Source of the DNA: Brasenia schreberi
Taxonomy: Eukaryota; Streptophyta; Magnoliopsida; Nymphaeales; Cabombaceae
DNA length: 64,000 nucleotides
Assembly: GCA_036023115.1 (NCBI GenBank)
Contig: JAYKKT010000079.1
Location: 14,623,501 to 14,687,500 of the forward strand
Direction: 5' to 3'
In this document: in pieces, positions 1-13,064 of the stretch
Position numbering within the stretch: the first letter of the stretch is position 1
Layout: each line of letters begins with the position of its first letter
Program-made: the position numbers and the translations under genes
Notes under the pieces: generated by a model
Told to the model about the DNA's origin: nothing
The model's database searches: none
The model's input: only the letters and a program-made list of their open reading frames with translations

Positions 1-2021
1 AAATATTAGTGTGCACCAAATTTAAATTTAAAATTTTTGATCAACTGTATGAAAAGATTTCTTAGATTGCTTTTCTTGTACACATATTTCACATTAGTGC
101 TTTCTAATATGACAGTCTTAGGGATCAGATTCACATTTATCATTTGTTTCATTGAATTAAAATTAACATTTCCAATATTTCATAGGAGAAACACATACAA
201 GTTCAACATGAATTTTAAAAAAATCATCTACATCACACAAATAGTTCTTTTTAAATAAATAACCATTACTTAGTCATGTAATTATGACTTTATTACATTT
301 GCAATCAAATCTTAAACTCTCCCTAGCTATAACAGTACCACTTAGAATATTCCGACAAATCGTAAGGATATGTCTAACTCCCTAAGAGTCAAAATATTTC
401 TTGAAGGAAACTTCAAATCCATATGTTCCTCACCATTAACCTAGAATGGTCTCCTAAAGTCAAGGTCTTGCATAAACAAATAATATGAAACAAATATTAA
501 TATACTCACATCAATTAAAATTGAAGCTCTAGAGAAAGCCAAAAGCAAACAATGAAGAACACTGGGAGGACACAACTTTTCCAGCTTTCTGTAACTCCAT
601 ATTAGAGCCTTAATTCAATCTTTATAATAAAATAGCAAACGAGACTCCTTGGATCCGTTCCACAACTTTCTCCACGCCCTTTTGTGAGACGGTCATTTAT
701 CGTTAAGTTAAAAAATTTGAACTAAGGTTGAAGAGCTATTAGATATATAAAAGGATACATGAGATTCCTTCTCCAGTCAACATAAGACTAAAGAATACCC
801 AATAGTATTAACATGCACAATCCCCTCACACATATGACTTTAACACTTTAGACTTTTGCATATATTAATTAAGCTTTTTAGGATACTTATCATCAACTAA
901 ATGTAATCAAGTTTACATAGACTTAACTGAATCCAACAACCATTAATTACTTTGTTAAGTCCAACAGCATATACTGACTATAGGCACTACGGCATTGAGA
1001 TATGTAGGCTTGTATGCATTTTGCTGATGAGAATTAGTTGCTGTAATTAGCAATATAAGGCTGCATCGATCTTCCGCTTGAACGGAGACCTCTATTGCCG
1101 TGTTGAATTCATTCTTGATGTGCTTAAATCGTTTATGCTGAATCAATCTCTGATTTGCACTCAGCACTAATCTTCTTTTTGCTGGTTACATATTAAGCAT
1201 TTGCCACATACCATCTCTCGAATCTGTTGAATGGGAGTAAAGGTTATGTATTATGGTGAAGGTTATAGACTGATGCTATAACGCTGTTTATAGCATGGTT
1301 GAGGGTTTACTGCGAGGGTTCTAACACCGCCATAACAATGTTAGAATGGTAAAGGCTGTTACATTTATGGCGAGGGTTGTATCAGCACCATAAAGGGTTT
1401 GAAAACATGATGGTTTTAGGTATTGGGGTGATGGTCTGGACGCCCACACGATATGTGACGAATGGTTTTCCGGATCATCATTAAATAGATACTGAGCTGG
1501 TTTCAACCTCACCAAAAGCCCCCTGGCCATAATCCTGACTTCTAAGATGTGTATCACTCTTGCAGTCAATGAATATATCGTTCAGTGCACTCTAATATCA
1601 TTTATTCTATCATAATGAATACCTACCATTGACATGTTTAATTCTATTTTCTTGCTTTAACATTCTGTAATCAAAATTTAAATAAAAAATAAAACAAAGG
1701 ATAAAGATAAGATTGAGAATAGGAGGGAGAGATGCAGCTAGGCAATATATCCCCTTAAGCAAAGGGAAGGAGACGCCACTCAGGCATGCCAACTTCCTTT
1801 GAGACATGTTGAGCATCTCTTTTTTCATTCAAGATAAAAAGAGAGAGAGGTGATTTGTAGAGAGTAAAAGGGAAAGGCAGATCACTTGGACCCACACTCA
1901 GAAATTGAGAGAGGAAAAGCGAGAAAAAAAGGAGATGGTTAAAGGAGGTCTTCAAATAGGAAAGAGTAAAGGGGTAAGAGATGAAGAAGAAAGAGAGAAG
2001 TTGTAGAAAGGATAGTTTCTC
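1..2021. other. AT-rich intergenic DNA, no gene seen
   Basis: Short open frames of 60-116 codons occur here on both strands, but none has a recognisable domain, sensible composition or splice context. A purine-rich stretch lies at 1836-2010. I see nothing that supports a gene. Confidence 0.6.
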
Positions 2022-2251
2022 AGGGGTGTTCCTTGAACCGCCGAAACCGATCCAAACGGCTAGAATCGAACCAAACTGTCGGTTTGGTTTGGTTTTAAAT
2101 ATCAAGCGGTTCAGTTTGGTTTGATTCTTTTTTAAAAAAAATTGGGAGTTCGGTTCTCGATTTCAGTATTGGAACTGAATCATGAGAACCGAACAATGCT
2201 TCCTATGCCCTAACCTAACCCAGAGAACAAAAACTCTAGCGGACGGCGAAC

Positions 2252-2284
<33 letters not shown>

Positions 2285-2933
2285 GCTCCTGAGCTTCCCT
2301 TCTCCATCAGGTGAAACTGATTAAGCAGAGTGCCCTAGAGTTGTTTCTTGCATTGATATCCTCGCACTTGCTGTAAGGGACGTTGCTGTCCTGGTGAAAG
2401 AACCATCTCTCTGCTTTGTTGTAGACAAATGAGCGATCATGGGATGTGTTGCTCGTAAGATTGGACGGATTCAGGTATGAGGCTGCAGACGTCATGAACA
2501 TGTTCTCTCCCACTAATTCTCTTGCCACCCTTAAAAGCAAGTTCGCTGCAAAGGGCCTTTTTATTCAGCATCTTATTGCTCTCTCTTATAAAAGTCATCT
2601 TCTCTGCTTGGGATGTAATAGGCATATTTTTTTTCTTTATAGATCTTATTGATTCATTTGATGCTATTGATTTTATTTTCTTCATACAATTTAAACTTTA
2701 TGATAATAATTCTTTAATGTTTGACTTATAAGAAGTTGTTAAGCATTTGATTTGATGCTAACAGTCATAACATCATTTTACACAAAACCATAAGTGTGGT
2801 TCACAACCAAATTGAACCAAAACCATCAGATTAGTTCTGAACAAGTCACGGCTTGGTTCAGTTTTTTAATATCATAGAACCAACGACAGCGGCGAGGTTA
2901 AGGCTAGAATCAAACCGAACCGTGAACACCCCT
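2022..2933. mobile_element. Small TIR-like element with GGTTCGG-rich ends
   Basis: The left end begins AGGGGTGTTCC followed by GAACCG. The right end, read in reverse complement, begins AGGGGTGTTCACGGTTCGG. The ends therefore form imperfect inverted repeats of about 20 bp. Both subterminal regions are rich in GGTTCGGTTTGG-like motifs in opposite orientation (2090-2190 and 2790-2925). The inside carries a run of 30 C residues and no transposase. This matches small non-autonomous plant DNA elements whose ends read AGGGGTGTTC, but no clear target-site duplication was found, so the class (hAT-like or other) is not settled. Similar sequences occur at 40732-41342 and 41618-41922. Confidence 0.5.
2253..2282. 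repeat. Poly(C) run of 30 bases
   Basis: An uninterrupted run of 30 C on the + strand lies inside the TIR-like element. Such a run may be miscounted by sequencing, so the true length is uncertain. Confidence 0.9.
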
Positions 2934-2970
2934 AATAATTCTGAAATAAAAATAAGGTTGGTTTATGAGG

Positions 2971-5900
2971 TGTGGAAGTAGCAACAACAACAACAATAAC
3001 TAAGCCTTTTCCCATACTAGACGGGGTCGGCTATATGGATTCTTTGTTTCCACTAAGCTAGATCATTCTTTATTGTTTCTTTCCAACACTTTTGTGGTCG
3101 TCCTCTACCTCTTTAATACTTTCTAAATTTAGTTTTTCATACCTTCTTACGGGTTCTTCTTTTGATCTTTTTTCTATATGTCCAAACCATCTTAAATGAT
3201 ATTCTTTCATTTTATCCTCTATTGGTGCCACAACTAATTTGTTTCTAATAACCTCATTATGTATACGGTCTCTTCTTGTATGACCACTCATATGTCTCAA
3301 CATCTTCATTTTTATCAAAACATATTTTGTACATGTTAATGATTAACTGCCCAATACTGAGAACCATAAAACATGGCTTGTCTAATTGATGCTTTATAAT
3401 ATTTACCTTTTAACTTTAATGGTATCTTTTTATCACAAAGAATACCAGATGCTCATCTCCATTTTAACCAACCAGCATTAATTCTATGCGTAACATCTTC
3501 ATCAATTCTTTCATCACTCTAAAAAATTGACTCTAAGTATTTAAAATTTTCCTTTTTGGAGATGCAATATGTGTTAATTTTAATTTTTATGTCATCTAAA
3601 GTAACCAAATGATCAAACTTACACTCCATATATTCTGTCTTTCTTCTACAAAGTCGGAGGCCTTTCCTTTCTAATGTTTCTCTCCATAGTTCTAATTTTC
3701 TATTAACTTTTTCTTTAGACTCCTCCATACACAATGTCATCTGCAAATAACATACACCAAGGTTCTTCATCTTGAATATGTTTTGTTAACTCATCAATCA
3801 CTATTATAAATAAGTATGGACTTAAAATTGATCATTTATGTAACCCAATATTAACTTCAAAGAAGTCTGTCATTCCTTCATGAGTCCTTATACATGTTTT
3901 TGTACCATCGTACATGTCTTTTATAAGGTTAATGTATGTCAATGGGATACCTCTTTTTTCCAAGGTTCTCCAAAGAACCTCCCTTGGTACCCTATCGTAA
4001 GCTTTTTTTTAGATCAATAAATATCATGTGAAGGTCTTTCTTTTTTGCTCTAAAATGTTCTATAAGACGTCTCAAAAGGTGAATTGCATTAACAGTAGAT
4101 CTGTCTAGCTTGAATCCAAATTGGTTCTCTGTTGTACTTGATACTTGTCTTAACCTATGTTCGATAATTCTTTCCCACAATTTCATAGTATGAATCATTA
4201 ACTTGATACCCCGATAATTCACACAATTCTGAATGTCTCCCTTGTTCTTATATATGTATATAAGTGTATTCGCTCTCCATTCCTCGGGTATCTTTTGGTT
4301 TCTACATATTTCATTAAATAGTCTTGTTCTCCTAGTATTTTCCGAACTTCTATAGTAATATTGTATGGTCCTACTGATTTACTATCTTTCATATGTTTAA
4401 GAGCCTCTTTGACTTCATTCTTTTGAATACGTCGGTAGAAAATGTGGTTTATATACTTTTCTGATTTGACTAACTCTCCTAAGTTAATACTAACATCTTT
4501 GTTTTCATTAAAAAACTTATAAAAATAGTTTTTTCATCTATTTCTTATATCATCATTTGCTATTAGAATTTTTTTATTCTCGTCATTTGCATCTAAAATA
4601 ATTAAGATCTTTAGTTTTCTTATATCTAACCCTAGCTATCCTAAAAATATCTCTTTGACCCTCTTTTAAGTTGAATTTTTTATATAAATCCTTCCAAATT
4701 TTTACTTTTACTTCATTGACGGCCTTTTTCGCTTCCTTTTTCGCTTTCTTATAAGCCTCTAAAGTTTCACTAGTTTTCTTAGCATAATGTAATTTGTAAC
4801 ATGCCCTCTTTGCCTTGATTTTATTTTGCACTACTTTACTCCACCACCAAGCTTCTTTTTGTGTCGATACACCTCCCTTAGATACACCTAACACATCTTT
4901 CACCACTTTCCTAATATGTATAGTCATATTGTTCCACATATCACAGGGTGTACCAACATAATTTCAAACATCTTCTTGAAGGACTTTATGTTTAAATATA
5001 TCTTCTTTCTCGCTTTTGAGGTTCCACCATTTAGTTCGAATAGCTCAATGTACTCTTTTCTTCTTTGTCTATTTTTTTATTTGTAAATCCATAACTAAAA
5101 GTCGATGTTGGGTGGTTAAGCTTTTTTTTGGAATTACCTTGCAATTTTTATAACACGCTCTATCTTTTTTTATACAAATAAAGTAATCAATTTATATTTG
5201 TGACAATACACTCTTATAAGTAATTAAATGTTCATCTCATTTTTTGAAGATTGTATTGACTATAAAGAGATCAAATGCCACAGCAAAATTTAAAATCTCT
5301 CTACTTTCCTCATTTATATCCCCAAAATCAAAGTTTTCATGAATACCTTGATATCCTAATGCCTCTTTATCGATATGTCCATTTAAGTCTCCTCCTAAAC
5401 AAATCATCTCCCTTTGTGGAATCCTTTGAATCACCTTATCTAACTCTTCCCAAAATGTGGTCTTTATACTATCTTCTAGTCCTATTTGGGGTACGTAAGC
5501 ACAAACTATATTCAAAACCTCTGCTCCTAACACTAATTTCAACGTCATGATTCGGTCACCCTATCGTTATAGGTCTATTATACTATCCTTTAAATCTTTA
5601 TTTATAATAATACCAACTCCGTTTCGAGCCTTTTCTTTACCTAAGTATCATAATTTAAAACTTATATCCTCTATCACCTTTGCTTTTTCTCCAACCAACT
5701 TTGTCTCTTGTAAACATAGAATATGAATATTTCTTCGAATCATAGTATCTACCACCTCCATTAGCTTACCGGATAATGTTCCGGTATTCGAAGAACCAAT
5801 ACGAATCTTATTATCTAGGAATAGCTTCCTTACCCCCTGCATCCGTCCATATTGAAAATACGAAGACCCCCTCTGTAAATTATTCACTACATTTGGAGAG

Positions 5901-6206
5901 CAATGTAGCAGGACTAAGTTCTTTACCCATACTCATCCATGATGTGGAAATCCTCTTTGCAATTGATTCACTACATCCGGGCAAAAATGTAGTGGCTCTT
6001 ACTTACTTATCACTGCATTCGGGCTCTGCAATGCGTCACTAGGCGGGGACTCCCCAAAGCAATCCTCATAATTTATATAATCCATGGTATAAAAATCCGA
6101 CAAAGTTTTACGCTGGCTGTCGAAAAACTAATACAACCCTCCTCTTTTATCCGGGCTTGGGACGGACAATGCAAGGGTAATGGGTGGAGTTTGTGAAAGT
6201 AGCAAC
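2971..6206 (-). mobile_element. RTE-type LINE, full length, decayed, with TSD
   Basis: A non-LTR retrotransposon on the minus strand. Its 3' end is at the left, with a CAA/TTG-type tail at about 2983-3000 and the terminal motif CTAGACGGGGTCGGCTATAT at 3018-3037. Reverse-transcriptase pieces lie at 3070-4222, including a piece with NYRGIKL and IDLKK. Apurinic-type endonuclease pieces lie at 5237-5887, including LQETKLVGEKAK, GDLNGHIDKEA and VCAYVPQ. The reading frames are broken by many stops and frameshifts. The 15 bp at 2971-2985 recur with one change at 6192-6206 (TGTGRAAGTAGCAAC), which is the expected target-site duplication, so about 3.2 kb is a complete insertion. Length and 5' end match the LINE at 56402-59635. 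Not capable of coding as it stands. Confidence 0.88.
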
Positions 6207-6385
6207 GCCCATTAAAAAAATTTGAGTTGACCTGTATGTTAGACAATCGTGAAATGACATGACAGTGGCATGACCTGGAACCTGGGCAGGCATGACATGG
6301 AACCTGGGCTGTTCCGTAAAAAGCATTGGTCATCCAAATTTCTTCTTTTCAGTCTCAAGTTTTTTATATCTATATCTTGGAGAAC

Positions 6386-6421
<36 letters not shown>

Positions 6422-7828
6422 GCTAGAGGGCTCGGTAATTCTTTTTCAAGAAACTAAGATTGAAATCTGAATCTTAATGTCCAAGATGAGCCTCACGGAC
6501 TGCAGGCACAGAATACACGGTTCTTAGAATCCAAAAGAGGGTATTCACTTTGACATTTAGTACAAGCGACTGTGGACGGACATTCTTTTAATGTTTTATA
6601 AACTGAAATGAGCTTTATTCGCATATTAATGCATGGAATTGGGTTCTCATGAAAAATTAAGTCAAATAAAACACAAGTATAATGTGCCATGCGGAAGTCG
6701 TATGCCCATTTGTGTCATGGACGACACGACACCAAATGGTGTGTCCAACAGAGATCCTGCTCTGCCATTTCCAGTCTCTACTGTTGATCCAACATATCCT
6801 TCTCCAGCCAACAAAGATACGTAGGGCCCTCCTCTCGCTTTCTTTAAGACTTCCATATCCAGTTATATTAATTACGTTGAGTTGGTACACATTAATTCAT
6901 GGATGAATTTCTAAGTGCATGCAGAAAGGTTCGCATTCGATAAACAACTTGACTGGCTAGGAACAAAGCAAGATCTTCACCAAAATGATGTATTATACAA
7001 AAAGTGCTAGGTAGGGCCATCGATCAGGTGATCTGGGACGTCATGATCGAGCACCAACAAGCATGTCATTACAAAAATAAAATAAAAATAAACAGCAACT
7101 CTCTCTCACGCACACACAAACACACGTATACGCACAGGCTGACACCGTTGAATGCAAAATGTTGCACAGGATCAGCATGTTTATTGTTGTAGTTGGATGA
7201 ATTCTTTCGAAGATTATCAATTTAGTTAATCAGCTCGTGATACTTTAGTGCTACAAGAAATGCAGAAGAATCTACATACTAATAGAGCTCCTAGTTTTCA
7301 TGAGAATATTTTTATTCTCTTGCAGTAATGCACACAAAACAAATTAGAAAGCCAAAGGTGAATTACTTCACCAAAGATCATAATAATAGGATAAATGCTT
7401 CTATGGAATGTACGGTGTGTAAATTAAGCATTACAGAAGGCAATTCTAGTTAGTAACTAACCAAACCAAGCTTTATGCCACACTAAGTAGGAGTCAGCGA
7501 GACGGATTCTTTGTTGTCGCGCTCTGTCTTCTGCAGTGACGGATCTAGAAATTCTTGGAGGGGCGAATAGACCATGAAGCTGTTCGGAGTGGTGCGAAGT
7601 ATGTTTCATGCTCACAATATCAAACTTAAATTAGAGTTTTTCTTTTGAAATTTAGAATTTCCAGTGGGGCGGATGCCCCACGTCAGCTCAATGTCGATCC
7701 ATCACTACATATTAGCATATAAAAGATGTCATTCCTTCTCAATACTGTAAAGTCTTCTTTTATATCTTTTCAAGTATTTACCAAATAATTTCTAACACAT
7801 TCTCAATGGAGCACCATTTCCTCATATC
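6207..7828. other. Intergenic DNA, no gene seen
   Basis: AT-rich sequence with a (TA)n run at about 6389-6415. The short frames around 6490-6900 overlap on both strands and show no domain. No RNA gene or element was recognised. Confidence 0.55.
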
Positions 7829-9050
7829 TCAAAATTTCTACTGCAACAAGAACAACTAAGCCTTTTCTCATACTAGACGGGGTCGGCTATATGGATTCTT
7901 TGTTTCCACATAGCCCTATCATGTATCATGTTAGGAGTTAACTCACAATAAGCTAAATTATTCTTTATTATTTCTTTCCAACACTTTTGTGGTTGTTCTC
8001 TGCCTCTTTTAATACTTTCAAAATCTAGTTTTTCATACCTTCTTAAAGGTTCTTCTTTTGATCCTCCTTTTATATGTCCAAACCATCTTAAACGATATTT
8101 TCTATTTTATCCTCTATTGGTGCCACTCCTAATTTGTTTCTAATAATCTCATTATGTATATGGTATTTCCTTGTATGACCACTCATCCATCTCAACATCT
8201 TCATTTCTGTCACAGACATCTTTTGTACATGTTGATGATTAACTGCCTTACATTCAGAACCATAAAACATGGCAGGTTTAATTGCTGCTCTATAATATTT
8301 AACTTTTAACTTTTATGATATCTTTTTATCACAAAGAATACCTTATGCTCTTCTCCATTTTAACCAACGAGCATTAATTCTATACGTAACATCTTCATCA
8401 ATTCTTCCATCACTTTGAAAAATTGACCCTAGGTATTTAAAACTTTCCTTTTGGGGGATACAATGTGTGCCAAGTTTAATTTCTATATCCTCTGAGGTAA
8501 CCAAATGATCAAACTTACATTATATATATTATGTCTTTGTTCCAGTAGTAAGTCAGAAACCTTTACTTTCTAATGTTTTTCTCCATAGTTTCAATTTTCT
8601 ATTAACTTTTTCCTTAGACTCCTCTACTAACACAATATCATCTACAAATAACATAACCAAGGTACTTCATCTTAAATATGTTTTGTTAACTCATCAATCA
8701 CCATTATAAATAAGTATAGACTTAAAGTTGATCCTTAATGTAACCCAATATTACTTCAAATAAGTTTGCCATTCTTTCATGACTCCTCACACATATTTTT
8801 TTATCATCGTACATGTCTCTTATAAGGTTTATGTATGTCAATGAGATACCTATTTTTTTCAAGGTTCTCCAAATAACATCCCTTGTTACCCTATCATAAG
8901 TTTTTTCTAGATCACTAAATATCTTGTGAAGGTCTTTCTTTTTTTTCTCTAAAATATTCCATAAGACGTCTCAAACGGTGAATCGCTTCAACATTAGATT
9001 TGTCTAATATGAATCTAAATTGGTTCTTTGTTGTAGTCAAAATTTCTACT
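7829..9050 (-). mobile_element. RTE-type LINE, 5'-truncated, with 14 bp TSD
   Basis: A minus-strand LINE with the same 3' terminus as the other copies (CTAGACGGGGTCGGCTATAT at 7874-7893). It covers the C-terminal domain (8088-8270, MSVTEMKMLRWMSGHTRK) and part of the reverse transcriptase up to about 9036. The 14 bp TCAAAATTTCTACT occurs at 7829-7842 just outside the 3' end and again at 9037-9050, where LINE homology stops. This is a classic 5'-truncated insertion made by target-primed reverse transcription. The frames are broken throughout. Confidence 0.87.
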
Positions 9051-12000
9051 ATCTTAATTAATTGTCTCTCCCAATTTACCTCTAATTTGCCTTGCACCAA
9101 CTGTTTTTTAAATAACCTTGTGCGGATGTATATCATCAAAGATTCGACCGAGTAATATGCCAGTTAATTCTTGCCACCACCTAATCCAACTCTTCTCTTT
9201 ATCCGGCCTTGGGTTAAGCAATAGAGAGTTAAAAATCCAAATCTAATGAATATATATATAACAGTACGATGAGCACAAAATGTAGATTTAATAGAACATT
9301 TTGGTATCAAACGGCTACCATATGACACCACATGACTAAACCATCCAATCCGCACTGTGGAAGGAACCATGCACATGACTTGAAACCCAAAAGCGTGGAA
9401 ATAAATACTCTGAGAAAGAGAGTGAGAGAGAATCATTCTTGATATGTGAAAGCTTGCATTAATCGTGTCAATATTTTCTGCTATTGTTACCTTTTTTCAT
9501 CATTTTGTGTGCTAGCTCGTTCTTCCCATTTTTTGAAACCAAAGCTGCTCTGCTCAGTTCACAAAGTAGCATGGATACTCCGATCTTGGGTTCCAGAACT
9601 TCCTGGCAGTTTCCTTGCCGCACACGTGTTTGCAGGCCTCGCATAACAAATAGAGAACTTAATAAATCAAATTCAATAATTACAGCTACCTATCAAGACC
9701 TCTTTCATATATGACGCTGATGTCTACGAAGAAGACTACTGGTGCATGCTGTGTGTGCCTGTGTTTTCTGCGGTTGCCCTTTGCTGACCTGAAAACAGAT
9801 CGTGGGGATAAATCCGATCAAGAAAGTTTCTTGAAATGGCTTCATTGAACAAAGCTAGGCTCCTGTGTTCAAGTACTTTATGTTCAACAGTTTCGACTAT
9901 ATAAAAACTAACAGATCAATCATCAGGCTCCAACACTGTTTTGAGGATCATTGGCCTTCCGTTTACTCACAAATTGCTGTTTCATATCAGGTTTTAATGA
10001 TCTAAAAGATCGTTGCTAGTGAAATAGGAAATGCCCTCGTTGTATTAGCTGTAACCTTTTATACACACACGCATGCACGGGCACACACATACACAAGGTT
10101 ACAAGAAGACAAATGGGTTGAAGAAAAATCGAGAGAAGGGATGAAAGCTAACAAATTTTGCCATTAAAAATCAGCAGGCAATCTCAGGCACCGTGACAAG
10201 ACTTTATTCTGCACATCGAAAGGCTCACTTTGTCCTTTGAATTAGACAAATAAGATGTCGATGTCACGTGAGGCCTCAAGTTGGCAGTCGGTCAACATGG
10301 GAACACTCATCCATTGGAAGGCATATATAAATCCAAAGGCAAAGTGTAACTTGGTTAACTTTGCACGAAAAATGTTGCACAAAGTTGTTCATTTATTATT
10401 TAAATATTCTTAAATAATTCATCGAAGACTACCTAAGCTTTAGAGCATGGTTTTGAAAAGGCTTCGCTTTCAAGAAATGGAGTTCCTTGGTCTTCACTTA
10501 GTTTCATTTATGTGTCCCTTTCTTTTCTATAAACACCAGAGTACCTTATTGAAAGTCTTGAACTCTATGTAGGTTTTCATTTCACTTCATTGAATGATGT
10601 GAGACTGTTTTAAGGCTTGGGCACGGTAGAGGGGATTAATTGAGAGAATGGAAACTTGGGAAGTTTGAATTCCCCAGAATGTTGGGGAACTTGGAATTCC
10701 AACTGGGTTTCTAATTCCTATAGATGTGTTTGAAACTATATCCAAGGAAAAGAGAAGTTCTACATAACTAGCAAATACAACTTGAATGCTCTCAAGAACA
10801 GAAACGGACGTGTTTGGAAAGAGATAAACAATAATTAAGGACTTAGAGCATAGGTAGAGATGCAAACAGTGTGGATTTCCAAACGATATAACATTTTCTG
10901 ATCCAAAAGTATGAGGGTAAGAAATTAGGTATTAAACCATATTGAGGAGTAAGAACTAGTTTTAAGTAAAAAACAGCACGGAGACAAAAATTTGGATCAG
11001 AACCAAGAGTTTTGGGACCGATTATCCGGATCCAGTCCCATGATCTCCAATTTGTCTAACCTGACTGATGCGCTATCCTAATTTTGCTCTATCGCAAAAT
11101 ACTTCCCAAATGATGTTTGGAGATTGGAGTTAGTACAAATAGTTGGACACACACACACACATATATACAATAGCTGATTATTAATTAACCGGCCGATAGG
11201 GTTTTCCATTACTTGGTGAAGTACCCACACAAAACCTCCAGGATTCATTGACACCAGTGAAAACAGGTGAAGTGGAACTATTACTTCCACTCACATATTG
11301 ATGCACACAAATATTGGGGAATTCGTTCCATTATGTATCCTAACAGGTAAATCTGGTTTCAAGGCTAATATAGTCAGTTAAGGCTAGTCAAAACATTGTG
11401 AAGTGTCTAGTACTCATCTTTTCTTTAATCATGTACTTGGATACAAATCCAACAGGATTTGCTTGGTACCCGCAAAATTGTGGTGGCATCATGACCACCA
11501 TAAGTAGGGTCTTCATATATCCATATAATTTGCTAGTTTGGCGAGCTAACAAGTTGGATATCATTATTATATTTACATGGATTATCTCAACATATATTTA
11601 ATTGAGACAACCCATTGCAAGGGGGGAAGTGCATTGAGAAAGCAGATAATTTCAGGCCATAGAGGATGATAAGTGGTTATCAGGGAAAGGGGAAAATGGG
11701 TTCGAGTGAAAAACCCTAACCCTAGAATTGAGGGTTTAATTGATGTTGGGGTTGAAGGGTGTCTTGGACCAATTGACTGCATCCGTGTGGAAGCTTGTTG
11801 GAACTCCAAACACGAAGTTTCCTCTACGTCTTTTTAAGAATCAAAGTAGGGTTAGTTCCACAAATCGATGTTATATGGTGGGTTGGTCCAAATTAAACAG
11901 AGCTGCCTGCAATTCATTCGTTGATGGGGATGAACATTGTTATTTGATATTGGTAATTTCGAAAGTCTACTTAATATTATATCACATGCATGTACGTTAG

Positions 12001-12983
12001 AAAGAGAGAGATTCTGTATGAAAAAAAATAGACAGATAGATAGAGATGATAGGGAGCACGTGTATCTTGAACCTGGTTTGATAGCTAGCACGTAACATTG
12101 TATCAATGAGAGAGAGAGAGACGGAGAAGATGATATTGATACGCATTAATGCATGCACGTGTACGTCGTGCCAAAGCGTAAAAATTCTCACTTCTACACC
12201 TAAATGGTTATTCATCTTTGTGTGAGAGTGTGTGAAGTGTGACCATCTTGTTTGCTCAATAAGCATGAGAGAGAGAGAGAGTCCGGTTATATCGATGTCC
12301 ATTTCAATAAGCATGAGAGAAAGAGAGAAGGGGGGGGGGGGTGAGGCTTCGATATCAACTCAGGGTTCGCAATCAAGGGATCGACTTTCCTCGTCGAAGA
12401 TTGGAAAACGAACACCACTAACAAAAACTTGAAAAGAGAAACTGGTCTACGATTAGGGTTTTGAGGAGGACCCAAGATTGGTCAAACGCACAACCAAGAA
12501 ACAAAAGGGGGATTCCACAGCTAACAGAGGAAGATCTAGGGTTTAGCTTTACTAGGATTCGTCTTGGGCACTCGCAGACACGCATGCAAATATTAAACAA
12601 ATAACCCCAAATCCCTCTAAACATCCTACCTCAAACTAGCTACCATCCGTCTTACCTTTCATTTATCTTATTAATTTAAAATATTGCCTACTCTAAAGCA
12701 ACTTTCTAAAATACTGCAAAGATACAATTTTATTCTCATTCTACTACCGTATCTGTTAAGGCAATCTCTTTTAAATACTGCCCTACGCTACCGCCTACTT
12801 TGAGCAATAATTTACCTCAACGTCCATCATAGTTTCTCACTCTTTGACCGGTCAGAGAGAGATATGCATGCACGTGTCATTGCATAAAGACTAGTACCAA
12901 AATGGTTAAAAGGGCCTCTTTTGTCAATATGTTAGTTATACTGCATATCATACATGAAGTTGATTTAGTAAACTGTGCAACTT

Positions 12984-12986
<3 letters not shown>

Positions 12987-13057
<71 letters not shown>
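12987..13057. repeat. (AT)n(AG)n compound microsatellite
   Basis: About 19 AT units pass directly into about 16 AG units. The same AT-to-AG junction recurs at about 15105-15130, 46312-46456 and, in opposite orientation, 18279-18373. Confidence 0.95.

Positions 13058-13064
<7 letters not shown>

Noticed and set aside
9176..9230. Another LINE 5' end next to the truncated LINE
   Set aside because: Only a few short matches (TTTATCCGG, CTTGGG). The target-site duplication of the truncated LINE closes at 9050, so this is not part of it.
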